From assembly GCF_019084545.1 (NCBI RefSeq), contig NZ_JAHREP010000002.1, positions 48,229 through 112,228 on the forward strand: a stretch of 64,000 nt of DNA, in the 5' to 3' direction. Source of the stretch: Marinobacterium ramblicola (GTDB lineage Bacteria; Pseudomonadota; Gammaproteobacteria; Pseudomonadales; Balneatricaceae). A model generated the notes under the pieces. It did no database searches. It saw only the letters and a list, made by a program, of their open reading frames with translations, and had not been told where the DNA came from. Numbering within the stretch: position 1 is the first letter of the stretch; every line of letters begins with the position of its first letter. The translations under genes were made by a program, and so were the position numbers. Positions 53,425 to 61,603 of this stretch are shown here, in pieces.

Positions 53425-55278
53425 ATGCTCAACCGCTATCCACTCTGGAAAAACCTGCTGATCATCTGCGTATTGTTGGTGGCCGGGCTCTACGCCGCGC
53501 CCAACCTCTACCCCGAAGATTATGCCGTACAGGTGTCCGGCACCCGCGAGGCCTATACCGTCGATTCGGTACTGATGAACCGCCTCGAACAGGATCTGAC
53601 CCAGGCGGGTGTAGCCTTCAAGTCCGCTGAGCTGAATGAAGGTACCGGCCAGATCCGCTTCGCCGATAGCGACGCGCAGCTGCGGGCCAAGGATCTGATC
53701 AGCAAAACACTGGGAACCAATTACGTGGTGGCACTGAATCTGGCCGCCACTACGCCCGACTGGCTGACCTCGGTCGGTGCCGGACCGATGAAGCTGGGCC
53801 TGGACCTGCGCGGCGGTGTGCACTTCCTGCTCGAAGTGGACATGGCCCAGGCGGTGGGGCAGCGGCTGGACGTCTATGTCAGCGATATCAAGACCAAGCT
53901 ACGCGAAGAGCGTCTACGCTATCGCGAGGTGGAGCATCTGGAGGACGGTCGCCTGTCGGTACGCTTCGCCGATGCTCAGGTACGGGATCAGGCGCAGGAG
54001 CTGCTGCGCACGAACTTCCCTGAGTTCCTGGTCGATACGGCGGACGAGGGGGGTGATAACTTCCTCTATATCAACCTGACCGAGCAGACGATCCGCGAGA
54101 TCGAGGATTATGCGGTCAAACAGAACCTGACCACCCTGCGTAACCGTGTCAACGAACTGGGTGTCGCCGAGCCGCTGGTGCAGCGTCAGGGACGCAATCG
54201 TATCGTGGTGCAGCTGCCCGGGATTCAGGACGCGGCGGCGGCCAAGCGTATCATCGGCAAGACTGCGAACCTGGAGTTCCGTCTTGAGGCGAAGCCCGAT
54301 GCCAGTCGCGTGACCACTGAAACCTATGATTTCCGTAACGAGCCGGGCCGCAAGGCGACGCTGGAGAAGGATATCATCATCACCGGTTCCAACGTGGCCA
54401 ATGCCCAGGCCTCGTTCGATGAGAACGGCCAGCCGCAGGTGAATATCACCCTCGACGGCAAGGGCGGTCAGATGATGAGTCGGGTCACCCGCAATGCGAT
54501 CCAGCGTCGCATGGCGGTACTGTTCGTCGAGCACAAATCGCGCATCGTGCAGCAGAGCGTCGATGGCGAAAATGTAGAGAAGCGCATCCCCTATACCGAG
54601 AAGGGGATCATCTCGCTGGCGACGATCCAGAGTACGCTGGGCAACTCCTTCCGTATTACCGGCCTGGATAGCTCGCAGGAGTCCTCCGAGCTGGCACTGC
54701 TGCTGCGTGCCGGTGCTCTGGCGGCGCCGATCTACTTCGTCGAGGAGCGCACCGTCGGTCCGAGCATGGGTGCGGAGAATATCGCCATGGGGGTGACCTC
54801 GGTGCAGATCGGCTTCGCGCTGGTGCTGGCGTTCATGCTGCTCTACTACCGGGTATTCGGGCTGCTGGCGAATATCGCGCTGACCCTGAACCTGGTGCTG
54901 CTGGTATCGGTGATGTCGATCCTGTCGGCCACCCTGACCCTGCCCGGTATCGCCGGTATCGTGCTCACCGTCGGTATGGCGGTAGACGCCAACGTGCTGA
55001 TCTTCGAGCGCATCAAGGAGGAGCTGAAAAACGGCCTGCCGCCGCAGTCTGCCATTCACGCCGGTTTCGGGCGTGCCTACGCGACCATCCTCGATGCCAA
55101 CATCACCACCCTGTTGGCGGCAGTGATCCTGTTCGCGATGGGAACGGGGCCGGTCAAGGGCTTTGCCGTGACCCTGTCGGTGGGGATCCTGACCTCCATG
55201 TTCACGGCGATTCTCGTCACCCGCGGCCTGGTCAACCTGGTCTATGGCGGGCGTAAGCTGAATAAACTGGCGCTTTGA
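53425..55278 (+). CDS. secD: Protein translocase subunit SecD
   Basis: SecD uses the proton gradient with SecF to complete protein export across the inner membrane. The 617-residue length matches gammaproteobacterial SecD. The first membrane helix (LWKNLLIICVLLVAGLYAAP) precedes the conserved KLGLDLRGGVHFLLEVDMAQ block and the large periplasmic P1 domain. The C-terminal five-helix RND part has SVQIGFALVLAFMLLYYRVF, GMAVDANVLIFERIKEEL and DANITTLLAAVILFAMGTGP. All signatures are intact. secF follows after 11 bases. Confidence 0.97.
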   Translation: MLNRYPLWKNLLIICVLLVAGLYAAPNLYPEDYAVQVSGTREAYTVDSVLMNRLEQDLTQAGVAFKSAELNEGTGQIRFADSDAQLRAKDLISKTLGTNYVVALNLAATTPDWLTSVGAGPMKLGLDLRGGVHFLLEVDMAQAVGQRLDVYVSDIKTKLREERLRYREVEHLEDGRLSVRFADAQVRDQAQELLRTNFPEFLVDTADEGGDNFLYINLTEQTIREIEDYAVKQNLTTLRNRVNELGVAEPLVQRQGRNRIVVQLPGIQDAAAAKRIIGKTANLEFRLEAKPDASRVTTETYDFRNEPGRKATLEKDIIITGSNVANAQASFDENGQPQVNITLDGKGGQMMSRVTRNAIQRRMAVLFVEHKSRIVQQSVDGENVEKRIPYTEKGIISLATIQSTLGNSFRITGLDSSQESSELALLLRAGALAAPIYFVEERTVGPSMGAENIAMGVTSVQIGFALVLAFMLLYYRVFGLLANIALTLNLVLLVSVMSILSATLTLPGIAGIVLTVGMAVDANVLIFERIKEELKNGLPPQSAIHAGFGRAYATILDANITTLLAAVILFAMGTGPVKGFAVTLSVGILTSMFTAILVTRGLVNLVYGGRKLNKLAL

Positions 55279-55289
55279 GGGGCGGGATA

Positions 55290-56213
55290 ATGGCCAATAC
55301 ACAGAAAATCTACAACTTCATGGGGCCGCGCAAGCTGATGGCGGCCTTCTCGTTGACGCTGCTGCTGATCTCCGTGGTGTCGCTGGCGATCAATGGTCTC
55401 AAGTTCGGTCTCGACTTTACCGGCGGCAGCCTGGTCGAGATCGGCTACGAGCAGCCGGCTGATCTAGGCTCGATCCGCGCCTCGCTGGAGAGCGCCGGCT
55501 ACGAGGATGTCACCGTGCAGACCTTCGGTGCCGCCACCGATGTGTTGATCCGCCTCGGTGAAACCCACGATCCACAGCTGGGCGACAATATCCTGCAGCG
55601 GTTGCAGGCCGCGGAGGGCGAGCAGACGCTGACGTTGCGGCGCAACGAGTTCGTCGGCTCCCAGGTCGGCGAAGAGCTGCGTGAGCAGGGCGGCCTCGGC
55701 ATGTTGCTGGCACTGGCGATGATCATGATCTACCTGGCGTTCCGCTTCCAGATCAAGTTCTCCCTGGGGGCCGTGCTGGCGCTGGTGCACGACGTGGTGA
55801 TCGTGCTTGGCCTGTTCTCGCTGCTGCAGATGGAGTTCGATCTGACCGTGCTGGCGGCGATCCTGGCGGTGATCGGTTACTCGCTCAACGACACCATCGT
55901 GGTCTATGACCGTATCCGCGAGAACTTCCGCATCATGCGCAAGGGCGATGCGATCGAGATCATGAACAGCTCGTTGAGCCAGACCCTGAGCCGTACGCTG
56001 ATGACCTCGTTCACCACCATTCTGGTGTTGATCGCGTTGGCGATCTTCGGCGGCAGCACCATTCATGGCTTCGCGATTGCGCTGCTGGCCGGTATCGGCA
56101 TCGGTACCTACTCGTCGATCTACGTGGCGGCAAACCTGCTGCTGCTGCTGAAGGTCAGCCGCGATGATCTTATTCCACCGCCGAAAGAGGATGTGGTGGA
56201 CGAAATGCCCTGA
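55290..56213 (+). CDS. secF: Protein translocase subunit SecF
   Basis: SecF, 307 residues, partner of SecD. It contains YNFMGPRKLMAAFSLTLLLI (first helix), GLKFGLDFTGGSLVEIGYEQ and the RND helices with MIIYLAFRFQIKFSLGAVLA, HDVVIVLGLFSLLQMEFDLT and GYSLNDTIVVYDRIRENF. The ATG at 55290 has GGGGCGGG upstream; an in-frame ATG at 55275 overlaps the end of secD and is less likely. A strong terminator lies just after the stop, ending the queA-to-secF run. Confidence 0.97.
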   Translation: MANTQKIYNFMGPRKLMAAFSLTLLLISVVSLAINGLKFGLDFTGGSLVEIGYEQPADLGSIRASLESAGYEDVTVQTFGAATDVLIRLGETHDPQLGDNILQRLQAAEGEQTLTLRRNEFVGSQVGEELREQGGLGMLLALAMIMIYLAFRFQIKFSLGAVLALVHDVVIVLGLFSLLQMEFDLTVLAAILAVIGYSLNDTIVVYDRIRENFRIMRKGDAIEIMNSSLSQTLSRTLMTSFTTILVLIALAIFGGSTIHGFAIALLAGIGIGTYSSIYVAANLLLLLKVSRDDLIPPPKEDVVDEMP

Positions 56214-56223
56214 TATCGAGTGG

Positions 56224-56249
56224 AAAAGCCGGCTTTTGCCGGCTTTTTT
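56224..56249 (+). terminator. Intrinsic terminator after secF
   Basis: AAAAGCCGGC and GCCGGCTTTT form a perfect 10-bp stem (overlapping the TTTT loop ends) followed by TTTTTT, a textbook terminator 11 bp after the secF stop. Confidence 0.92.
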
Positions 56250-56373
56250 ACGTCTGGGATGGGGATTGTGTAGGCGTAGAGGCGATCAGCCGCTATCCTA
56301 GAAAAATTGAATAATGACCCTGACGGTACGGTGCGAATATGGTTGCCCGAGCCTTGGTCCAGATGGAAGACGA

Positions 56374-58827
56374 ATGAGTACTAGTTGGAAAGATAAAGAC
56401 CCCAATGCCCAGGAAGAGGCGCAGAAATACGATAACCCTGTCCCGAGCCGGGAGTTCCTGCTTGAGTTCCTGCACAAGTGGGGCGCCCCGATCAAACACC
56501 CTCACCTCTGCCGTGAGCTGGGGCTGCACGACGAAGACGATATCGAAGCGGTGCGCCGCCGCCTGATCGCCATGTGCCGCGACGGCCAGCTGATCTCCAA
56601 CCGTAAGGGGGAGTTCGGCCTGATCGAGAAGATGAACCTTATTGCCGGTCGTGTCATCGGCCACCGCGACGGTTTCGGCTTCCTCAAGCCGGATGCCGGG
56701 GGCGATGACCTGTTTCTGAGCCCACGCAATATGCGTGAGCTGTTCGATGGCGACCGTGCCCTGGTGCAGGAGATCGGCGTCGACTTCAAGGGGCGTCGCG
56801 AGGGCAAGGTGGTCGAGGTTCTCGAGCACAACACCCGCAAACTGGTGGGGCGCTTCGACGGCGAGAACGGCTTCGGCAGCATCGTCCCGGAAAACCAGCG
56901 CATCACCAACCAGGTGATGGTGATCCCCGATCCAAGTACCGGCTTGAAATATGAGAATGGACAGCTGGTGGTGGTCGAACTGATCCAGCAGCCAAGCCGT
57001 CGCCAGCCTGCCCGTGGTCGGGTGATCGAGGTGCTCGGCGAGCATCTGGCTCCGGGGATGGAGATCAAGGTCGCGATCCACAGCTACGATATCCCCAACG
57101 AGTGGCCCGACAAGGTGCATCAGCAGATCGGTGAGCTGAGCCCCGAGGTGCGTGAGGAGGACAAGCGCAATCGTGTCGATCTGCGCGATCTACCCTTCGT
57201 CACCATCGATGGCGAGGATGCCCGTGATTTCGACGATGCGGTCTACTGCGAGAAGAAACGCTTCGGCGGCTGGCGCCTGTGGGTCGCCATCGCCGACGTC
57301 TCCTACTATGTGCGCCCCGACTCGGCGCTGGATCAGGAGGCTATCAAGCGCGGCAACTCGGTCTATTTCCCCGAATACGTGGTGCCGATGCTGCCTGAGC
57401 TGCTCTCCAACGGCCTCTGTTCGCTGAATCCGAAGGTGGATCGACTGGCGATGGTCTGCGAGATGCACCTGACCCGCGCCGGAAAGTTGTCGGACTTCAA
57501 CTTCTACGAGGCCGTGATCAACTCCAAGGCGCGCCTGACCTACACCAAGGTCGGTGCCATGCTGACCGAGCCGGACAGCGAAGAGGGCGCCGCCTGGCGA
57601 CGGGAATACGCGAACGTGGTGCCGCATCTGGAGCAGCTCCACGCGCTGTACAAGAAGCTGCGCGCCGCCCGCGAAGAGCGCGGCGCGATGGATTTCGACA
57701 CCACCGAGACCCGCATCCTGTTCAGCGACGAGCGCAAGATCGAGCGCCTGGTCCCGGTGCATCGCAACGACGCCCACAAGCTGATCGAGGAGTGCATGCT
57801 GGCGGCCAACGTGGCCACGGCTCAGTTCCTGCAGAAGCTGAAGCGGCCGGCGCTGTATCGTATCCACGAGGGGCCGAAAGAGCAGAAGCTGGAAAACCTG
57901 CGTGCGTTTCTCGGCGAGCTGGGCTTGAACCTGCCCGGCGGCGACAAGCCGGAACCGAAGGACTATCTGCGCCTGTCGGAGACGATCGAGGGGCGGCCGG
58001 ATCGCCACATCATCGAGACGATGATGCTCAGGTCGATGCAGCAGGCAGTCTACAGCCCGGACAACCAGGGCCACTTCGGCCTGGCCTACGATGCCTACAC
58101 CCACTTCACCTCGCCGATCCGCCGCTATCCGGATCTGCTGGTCCACCGCATCATCCGTGCTGCCATCCACAGCGACAAGAAGATCAAGAATGTCGAGCGC
58201 CCCAAGGGCTTTACGCCCAACCCGGCGTTCGCGGTCGGCTACGGCATGGAGCAGATGCTGGCGCTGGGCGAACACTGCTCGATGACCGAGCGCCGCGCCG
58301 ACGAGGCCACTCGTGACGTGGTGGCCTGGCTCAAGTGCGAGTATATGCAGAGCCAGATCGGCGAAGAGTACGACGGCGTGATCTCGGCGGTAACCGGTTT
58401 CGGTGCCTTTATCGAGCTGGTCGATCTCTATGTCGAGGGGCTGATCCATATCACCGGCCTGCCCAGCGACTACTACCACTTCGAGGCTGCCAAGCAGCGG
58501 CTGATCGGCGAGCGTACACGCAAGGTGTTCAAGCTTGGCGATCCACTCAAGGTGCGCGTGGTGCGGGTCGATCTGGATGAGCGCAAGATCGATTTCGAGC
58601 TTGCCAGTTCGCCAGCCGGCGAACCGACCAAAAAGCCGAGCAAGCGCGAGTTGCTGGCTGCCGGTAAGATCGGCCCAGGTGCCGAGCGTCGGGACGAGTC
58701 GCCGCGCACAGGCAAGGCGCGGGCACGGGTCTCGGGTGAGGATGAACCCAAGCGCAAGACCGCCAAACGCAAGGCGGCGCATAAGCCCAAGCATCCCCCC
58801 CGCGCGCGGCGGCGTAAAACCGATTAA
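56374..58827 (+). CDS. rnr: Ribonuclease R
   Basis: A 3'-5' exoribonuclease of the RNB family, 817 residues, that degrades structured RNA and helps rRNA and tmRNA quality control. Domains in order: N-terminal winged helix (REFLLEFLHKWGAPIKHPHL), cold-shock domains (GRVIGHRDGFGFLKPDAGG), the RNB catalytic domain with VTIDGEDARDFDDAVYCEKK near 280, and an S1 domain near 660-740 (GEEYDGVISAVTGFGAFIEL). A Lys/Arg-rich tail ends the protein. All catalytic aspartates are present. ATG 56374 is preferred because GGAAG is five bases upstream. rlmB, its usual downstream partner, is absent here. Confidence 0.96.
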   Translation: MSTSWKDKDPNAQEEAQKYDNPVPSREFLLEFLHKWGAPIKHPHLCRELGLHDEDDIEAVRRRLIAMCRDGQLISNRKGEFGLIEKMNLIAGRVIGHRDGFGFLKPDAGGDDLFLSPRNMRELFDGDRALVQEIGVDFKGRREGKVVEVLEHNTRKLVGRFDGENGFGSIVPENQRITNQVMVIPDPSTGLKYENGQLVVVELIQQPSRRQPARGRVIEVLGEHLAPGMEIKVAIHSYDIPNEWPDKVHQQIGELSPEVREEDKRNRVDLRDLPFVTIDGEDARDFDDAVYCEKKRFGGWRLWVAIADVSYYVRPDSALDQEAIKRGNSVYFPEYVVPMLPELLSNGLCSLNPKVDRLAMVCEMHLTRAGKLSDFNFYEAVINSKARLTYTKVGAMLTEPDSEEGAAWRREYANVVPHLEQLHALYKKLRAAREERGAMDFDTTETRILFSDERKIERLVPVHRNDAHKLIEECMLAANVATAQFLQKLKRPALYRIHEGPKEQKLENLRAFLGELGLNLPGGDKPEPKDYLRLSETIEGRPDRHIIETMMLRSMQQAVYSPDNQGHFGLAYDAYTHFTSPIRRYPDLLVHRIIRAAIHSDKKIKNVERPKGFTPNPAFAVGYGMEQMLALGEHCSMTERRADEATRDVVAWLKCEYMQSQIGEEYDGVISAVTGFGAFIELVDLYVEGLIHITGLPSDYYHFEAAKQRLIGERTRKVFKLGDPLKVRVVRVDLDERKIDFELASSPAGEPTKKPSKRELLAAGKIGPGAERRDESPRTGKARARVSGEDEPKRKTAKRKAAHKPKHPPRARRRKTD

Positions 58828-60152
58828 ATCAGCGTGCGGACAAGGGTGTAGAACATTGCAGCACCGAGCAGCAGTGCCAGTATAGGTGCTGCTGCAACAG
58901 GCTGTGTCGACGGATGGCGGATCAGCCAGTAACGGTACAGCGCCGCCACCGCTATCCCCTCCAGCGTGCCTGCCACTATATCCAGCGGCCAGTGTACGCC
59001 CAAGAGCGTGCGCGAGAGCGCTATCAGCAGCACCAATCCCAGCACGGTCATATAGCCGGCGTGGCGTACGGGGTGGCTCTGTCCCTGCAGCAGCCAGATT
59101 GCAACGAGAGCGTAAAAGGCGCTGGCAGCACTGGCGTGGCCGCTGGGGAAGCTATAGCTGGTTAATAGGGTTTGTCCAGCCTCCGGTCGCGCGACGGCCA
59201 GTGTCTGTTTCAGCAGGTGGTTGAGTAACAGAACGCTGCCGACCCCGAGTGCTACGCCCCAGCCTGCCCGCTGGCGATAGCGGAGGTGGCCAACCGCACC
59301 GCAGGTGATCGCCAGTACCATCACCAGGGGCGGGTCGCCCAGATGCGTGACCAGAGTACTCAGCGTCGGTATCTCCCGGCCGAGCTCGTACAGCAGGCCA
59401 TAGAGATGAGCGTTGGCTTCGGCGAAACGGCCGGAGAGTTGGGCGGCGATGCAGAACAGAAACAGCAGGGCGCTGCCGCTCAGCAGCAGCATGATACCCA
59501 TGCGCTGGGGGTCGATATGGCGCCGTTGCAACCAGTCCCAGAGGCTGGCTTCTGGGCGTAGACGGATATGAAGCTGCTGGAAGGCGATGATCAATGCAAA
59601 GAGTAGAATCAGCAGCTCCAGCACAGGGCTTTGCAGCAGGGGTAACTGTTGTGCGCCCATGCCGGCCAGATAGCCCGGCAGCAGATAGGCAGGTGACCAG
59701 GCGACTGCGGAGAACAGGTTGTAAAGGCTGAAGCGCAGTGGCGACATCCGGCAACTGCCGGCGACGAAGGGGATCAGCGGGCGAAAGGGGCCGATGAAGC
59801 GGCCGATCACCACGCTGAGACCACCATAGCGGTGGAAAAAGGTCATCCCGCGTGTGCGCCATTGTGGATGCTGTCGCAGCGGCCAGCGCTGTTCCAGCCA
59901 AGGGCTGGCGAACCGGCCGAGCAGGAAGCTGGACTGGTCGCCGACGATGGCGCCGACGAAACCGGCGACCAGCAGTGGGTGGAGCGGTATGGCTTGGCTG
60001 CCTGCGAGAGCCGATAGGGCGAACAGCAGGGCGATACCGGGTACCGTGATACCGACGAAGGCGACACTTTCCAGGCAGGCGATGATGCCCACCAAAAGCG
60101 GCAGCAGGTTGGGGTGGGTGTTGATGAAATCGAGCCAGAACGCTTCGGTCAC
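58824..60152 (-). CDS. DedA–PAP2 fusion membrane protein
   Basis: A 442-residue polytopic inner-membrane protein joining two families. The N-terminal half is DedA/VTT (SNARE-associated) with FVGITVPGIALLFALSALAG, GDQSSFLLGRF and GRFIGPFRPLIPFVAGSCRM; this family includes lipid flippases. The C-terminal half is a PAP2 phosphatase with all three motifs: KQTLAVARP, PSGHASAASA and SRTLLGVHWPLD. The combination could flip and dephosphorylate undecaprenyl pyrophosphate or phosphatidate-type lipids. Single-domain DedA and PAP2 proteins are common, and fusions occur in proteobacteria. The stop codons of this gene and rnr overlap by four bases in convergent orientation. Confidence 0.9.
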   Translation of the reverse strand: MTEAFWLDFINTHPNLLPLLVGIIACLESVAFVGITVPGIALLFALSALAGSQAIPLHPLLVAGFVGAIVGDQSSFLLGRFASPWLEQRWPLRQHPQWRTRGMTFFHRYGGLSVVIGRFIGPFRPLIPFVAGSCRMSPLRFSLYNLFSAVAWSPAYLLPGYLAGMGAQQLPLLQSPVLELLILLFALIIAFQQLHIRLRPEASLWDWLQRRHIDPQRMGIMLLLSGSALLFLFCIAAQLSGRFAEANAHLYGLLYELGREIPTLSTLVTHLGDPPLVMVLAITCGAVGHLRYRQRAGWGVALGVGSVLLLNHLLKQTLAVARPEAGQTLLTSYSFPSGHASAASAFYALVAIWLLQGQSHPVRHAGYMTVLGLVLLIALSRTLLGVHWPLDIVAGTLEGIAVAALYRYWLIRHPSTQPVAAAPILALLLGAAMFYTLVRTLI

Positions 60153-60332
60153 GGTGCTTGCATCAATGCTTCATGGTTCACTGACTATACTGGATTTGCA
60201 CCGGGACTGCGCTGTCTTGAGGAACAGGGTATAATTTTGCCGCTTTTCTCTGAACGACCCTCGTTGGTCATTTTCAGTGGCTGACACTTTTCACGGCGAT
60301 CAAGTCTACAGCGACGGACGGATCTTTACGCG

Positions 60333-61550
60333 ATGCACGAAATTATTCTGCTCACCCTTACCGGCGAAGACAAGCCGGGCGTTACTTCTGCCATGACCGG
60401 CATCCTGGCCAATTACGAGATCGCCATTCTCGATATAGGTCAGGCGGTTATCCACAACACCCTGTCGCTCGGCATGTTGATCCAGGTGCCGCTGGAGGCG
60501 GAATCCTCGCCATTGCTGCGCGATATTCTGTTCAAGGCGCATGAGTTGAATCTACAGGTACGTTTCGAGCCGGTCGCTGGCGCAGACTACGATCACTGGG
60601 TCGAGGGGCAGGGCAAGTCGCGCCATATCATTACTCTGCTGGCCCGGCGCATCAGCGCTGCCCATATTGCCAGGGTGACCGACATTGCCGCGCGGCACGG
60701 GCTGAATATCGATAACATCAGCCGCTTGTCCGGGCGCGTGGCGCTGGATTCGACTGTAGATTCCGGTACCAAGTCCTGTGTTGAGTTCTCTGTGCGCGGT
60801 ATGCCGGCCGATGCGTCGGAGCTGCGTGAGGCATTTCTGAAGGCGGCATCCGAACTGGATGTGGATATCGCGTTCCAGAAGGACGACATCTACCGACGCA
60901 ACCGCCGCTTGGTGGTGTTCGACATGGATTCCACCTTGATCGAGGCTGAGGTGATCGACGAGCTGGCCAAGGAGGCGGGCGTCGGCGACCAGGTGGTGGC
61001 GATTACCGAAGCGGCGATGCGTGGCGAGATCGATTTCAATGAGAGTTTCAAACGTCGAGTGGCGCTGCTCAAGGGGCTGGATGCCGCTGTGCTTGAGCGT
61101 ATTGCCGAGCGGCTGCCGATGACCGAAGGGGTGGAGGAGCTGGTCTCCAACCTGAAGTCGCTCGGCTTCAAGACCGCCATCCTCTCCGGCGGCTTCACCT
61201 ATTTCGCGCGCCATCTGCAGCAGAAGCTCGGCTTCGATTATATCCATGCCAACGAGCTGGATATCAAGGACGGCAAAGTGACCGGCGAAGTGATCGGTAC
61301 GGTGGTCAACGGCGAGCGCAAGGCGCAACTGCTGCGTGAGATTGCCGCCAAGGAGGGGGTGTGTTTGGAGCAGTGTATCGCGGTCGGTGATGGGGCCAAT
61401 GATCTGCCGATGCTGTCGATTGCCGGCCTCGGGATCGCGTTCCGCGCCAAGCCTCTGGTGCGACGCAGTGCCAAGCAGGCGATCTCTACCCTGGGGCTCG
61501 ACGGCATTCTATACCTGATCGGCTTCCGTGACCGTGACCGGGCTGTTTAA
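60333..61550 (+). CDS. serB: Phosphoserine phosphatase with N-terminal ACT domains
   Basis: SerB removes phosphate from L-phosphoserine in the last step of serine synthesis. The 405-residue form has two N-terminal ACT-like regulatory domains (LLTLTGEDKPGVTSAMTGIL, and IITLLARRISAAHIARVTDI), likely binding serine. The HAD catalytic domain follows: VVFDMDSTLIEAEVIDELAK with the nucleophile near 197, SGGFTYFARHLQQKLGFDY (motif II) and CIAVGDGANDLPMLSIAGLG (motif III/IV). All catalytic residues are present. A perfect TATAAT at 60230-60235 is a likely -10. A bidirectional terminator follows the stop. Confidence 0.96.
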   Translation: MHEIILLTLTGEDKPGVTSAMTGILANYEIAILDIGQAVIHNTLSLGMLIQVPLEAESSPLLRDILFKAHELNLQVRFEPVAGADYDHWVEGQGKSRHIITLLARRISAAHIARVTDIAARHGLNIDNISRLSGRVALDSTVDSGTKSCVEFSVRGMPADASELREAFLKAASELDVDIAFQKDDIYRRNRRLVVFDMDSTLIEAEVIDELAKEAGVGDQVVAITEAAMRGEIDFNESFKRRVALLKGLDAAVLERIAERLPMTEGVEELVSNLKSLGFKTAILSGGFTYFARHLQQKLGFDYIHANELDIKDGKVTGEVIGTVVNGERKAQLLREIAAKEGVCLEQCIAVGDGANDLPMLSIAGLGIAFRAKPLVRRSAKQAISTLGLDGILYLIGFRDRDRAV

Positions 61551-61564
61551 GCCCTGCTCCTGAT

Positions 61565-61598
61565 AGCAAAACGCCGGCTGAATCGCCGGCGTTTTGCT
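61565..61598. terminator. Bidirectional terminator between serB and the FimX-like gene
   Basis: AGCAAAACGCCGGC and GCCGGCGTTTTGCT form a perfect 14-bp stem with a 6-base loop. A/T runs on both sides give each strand a T-tract, suited to the convergent genes flanking it. Confidence 0.92.
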
Positions 61599-61603
61599 GT
61601 TGG

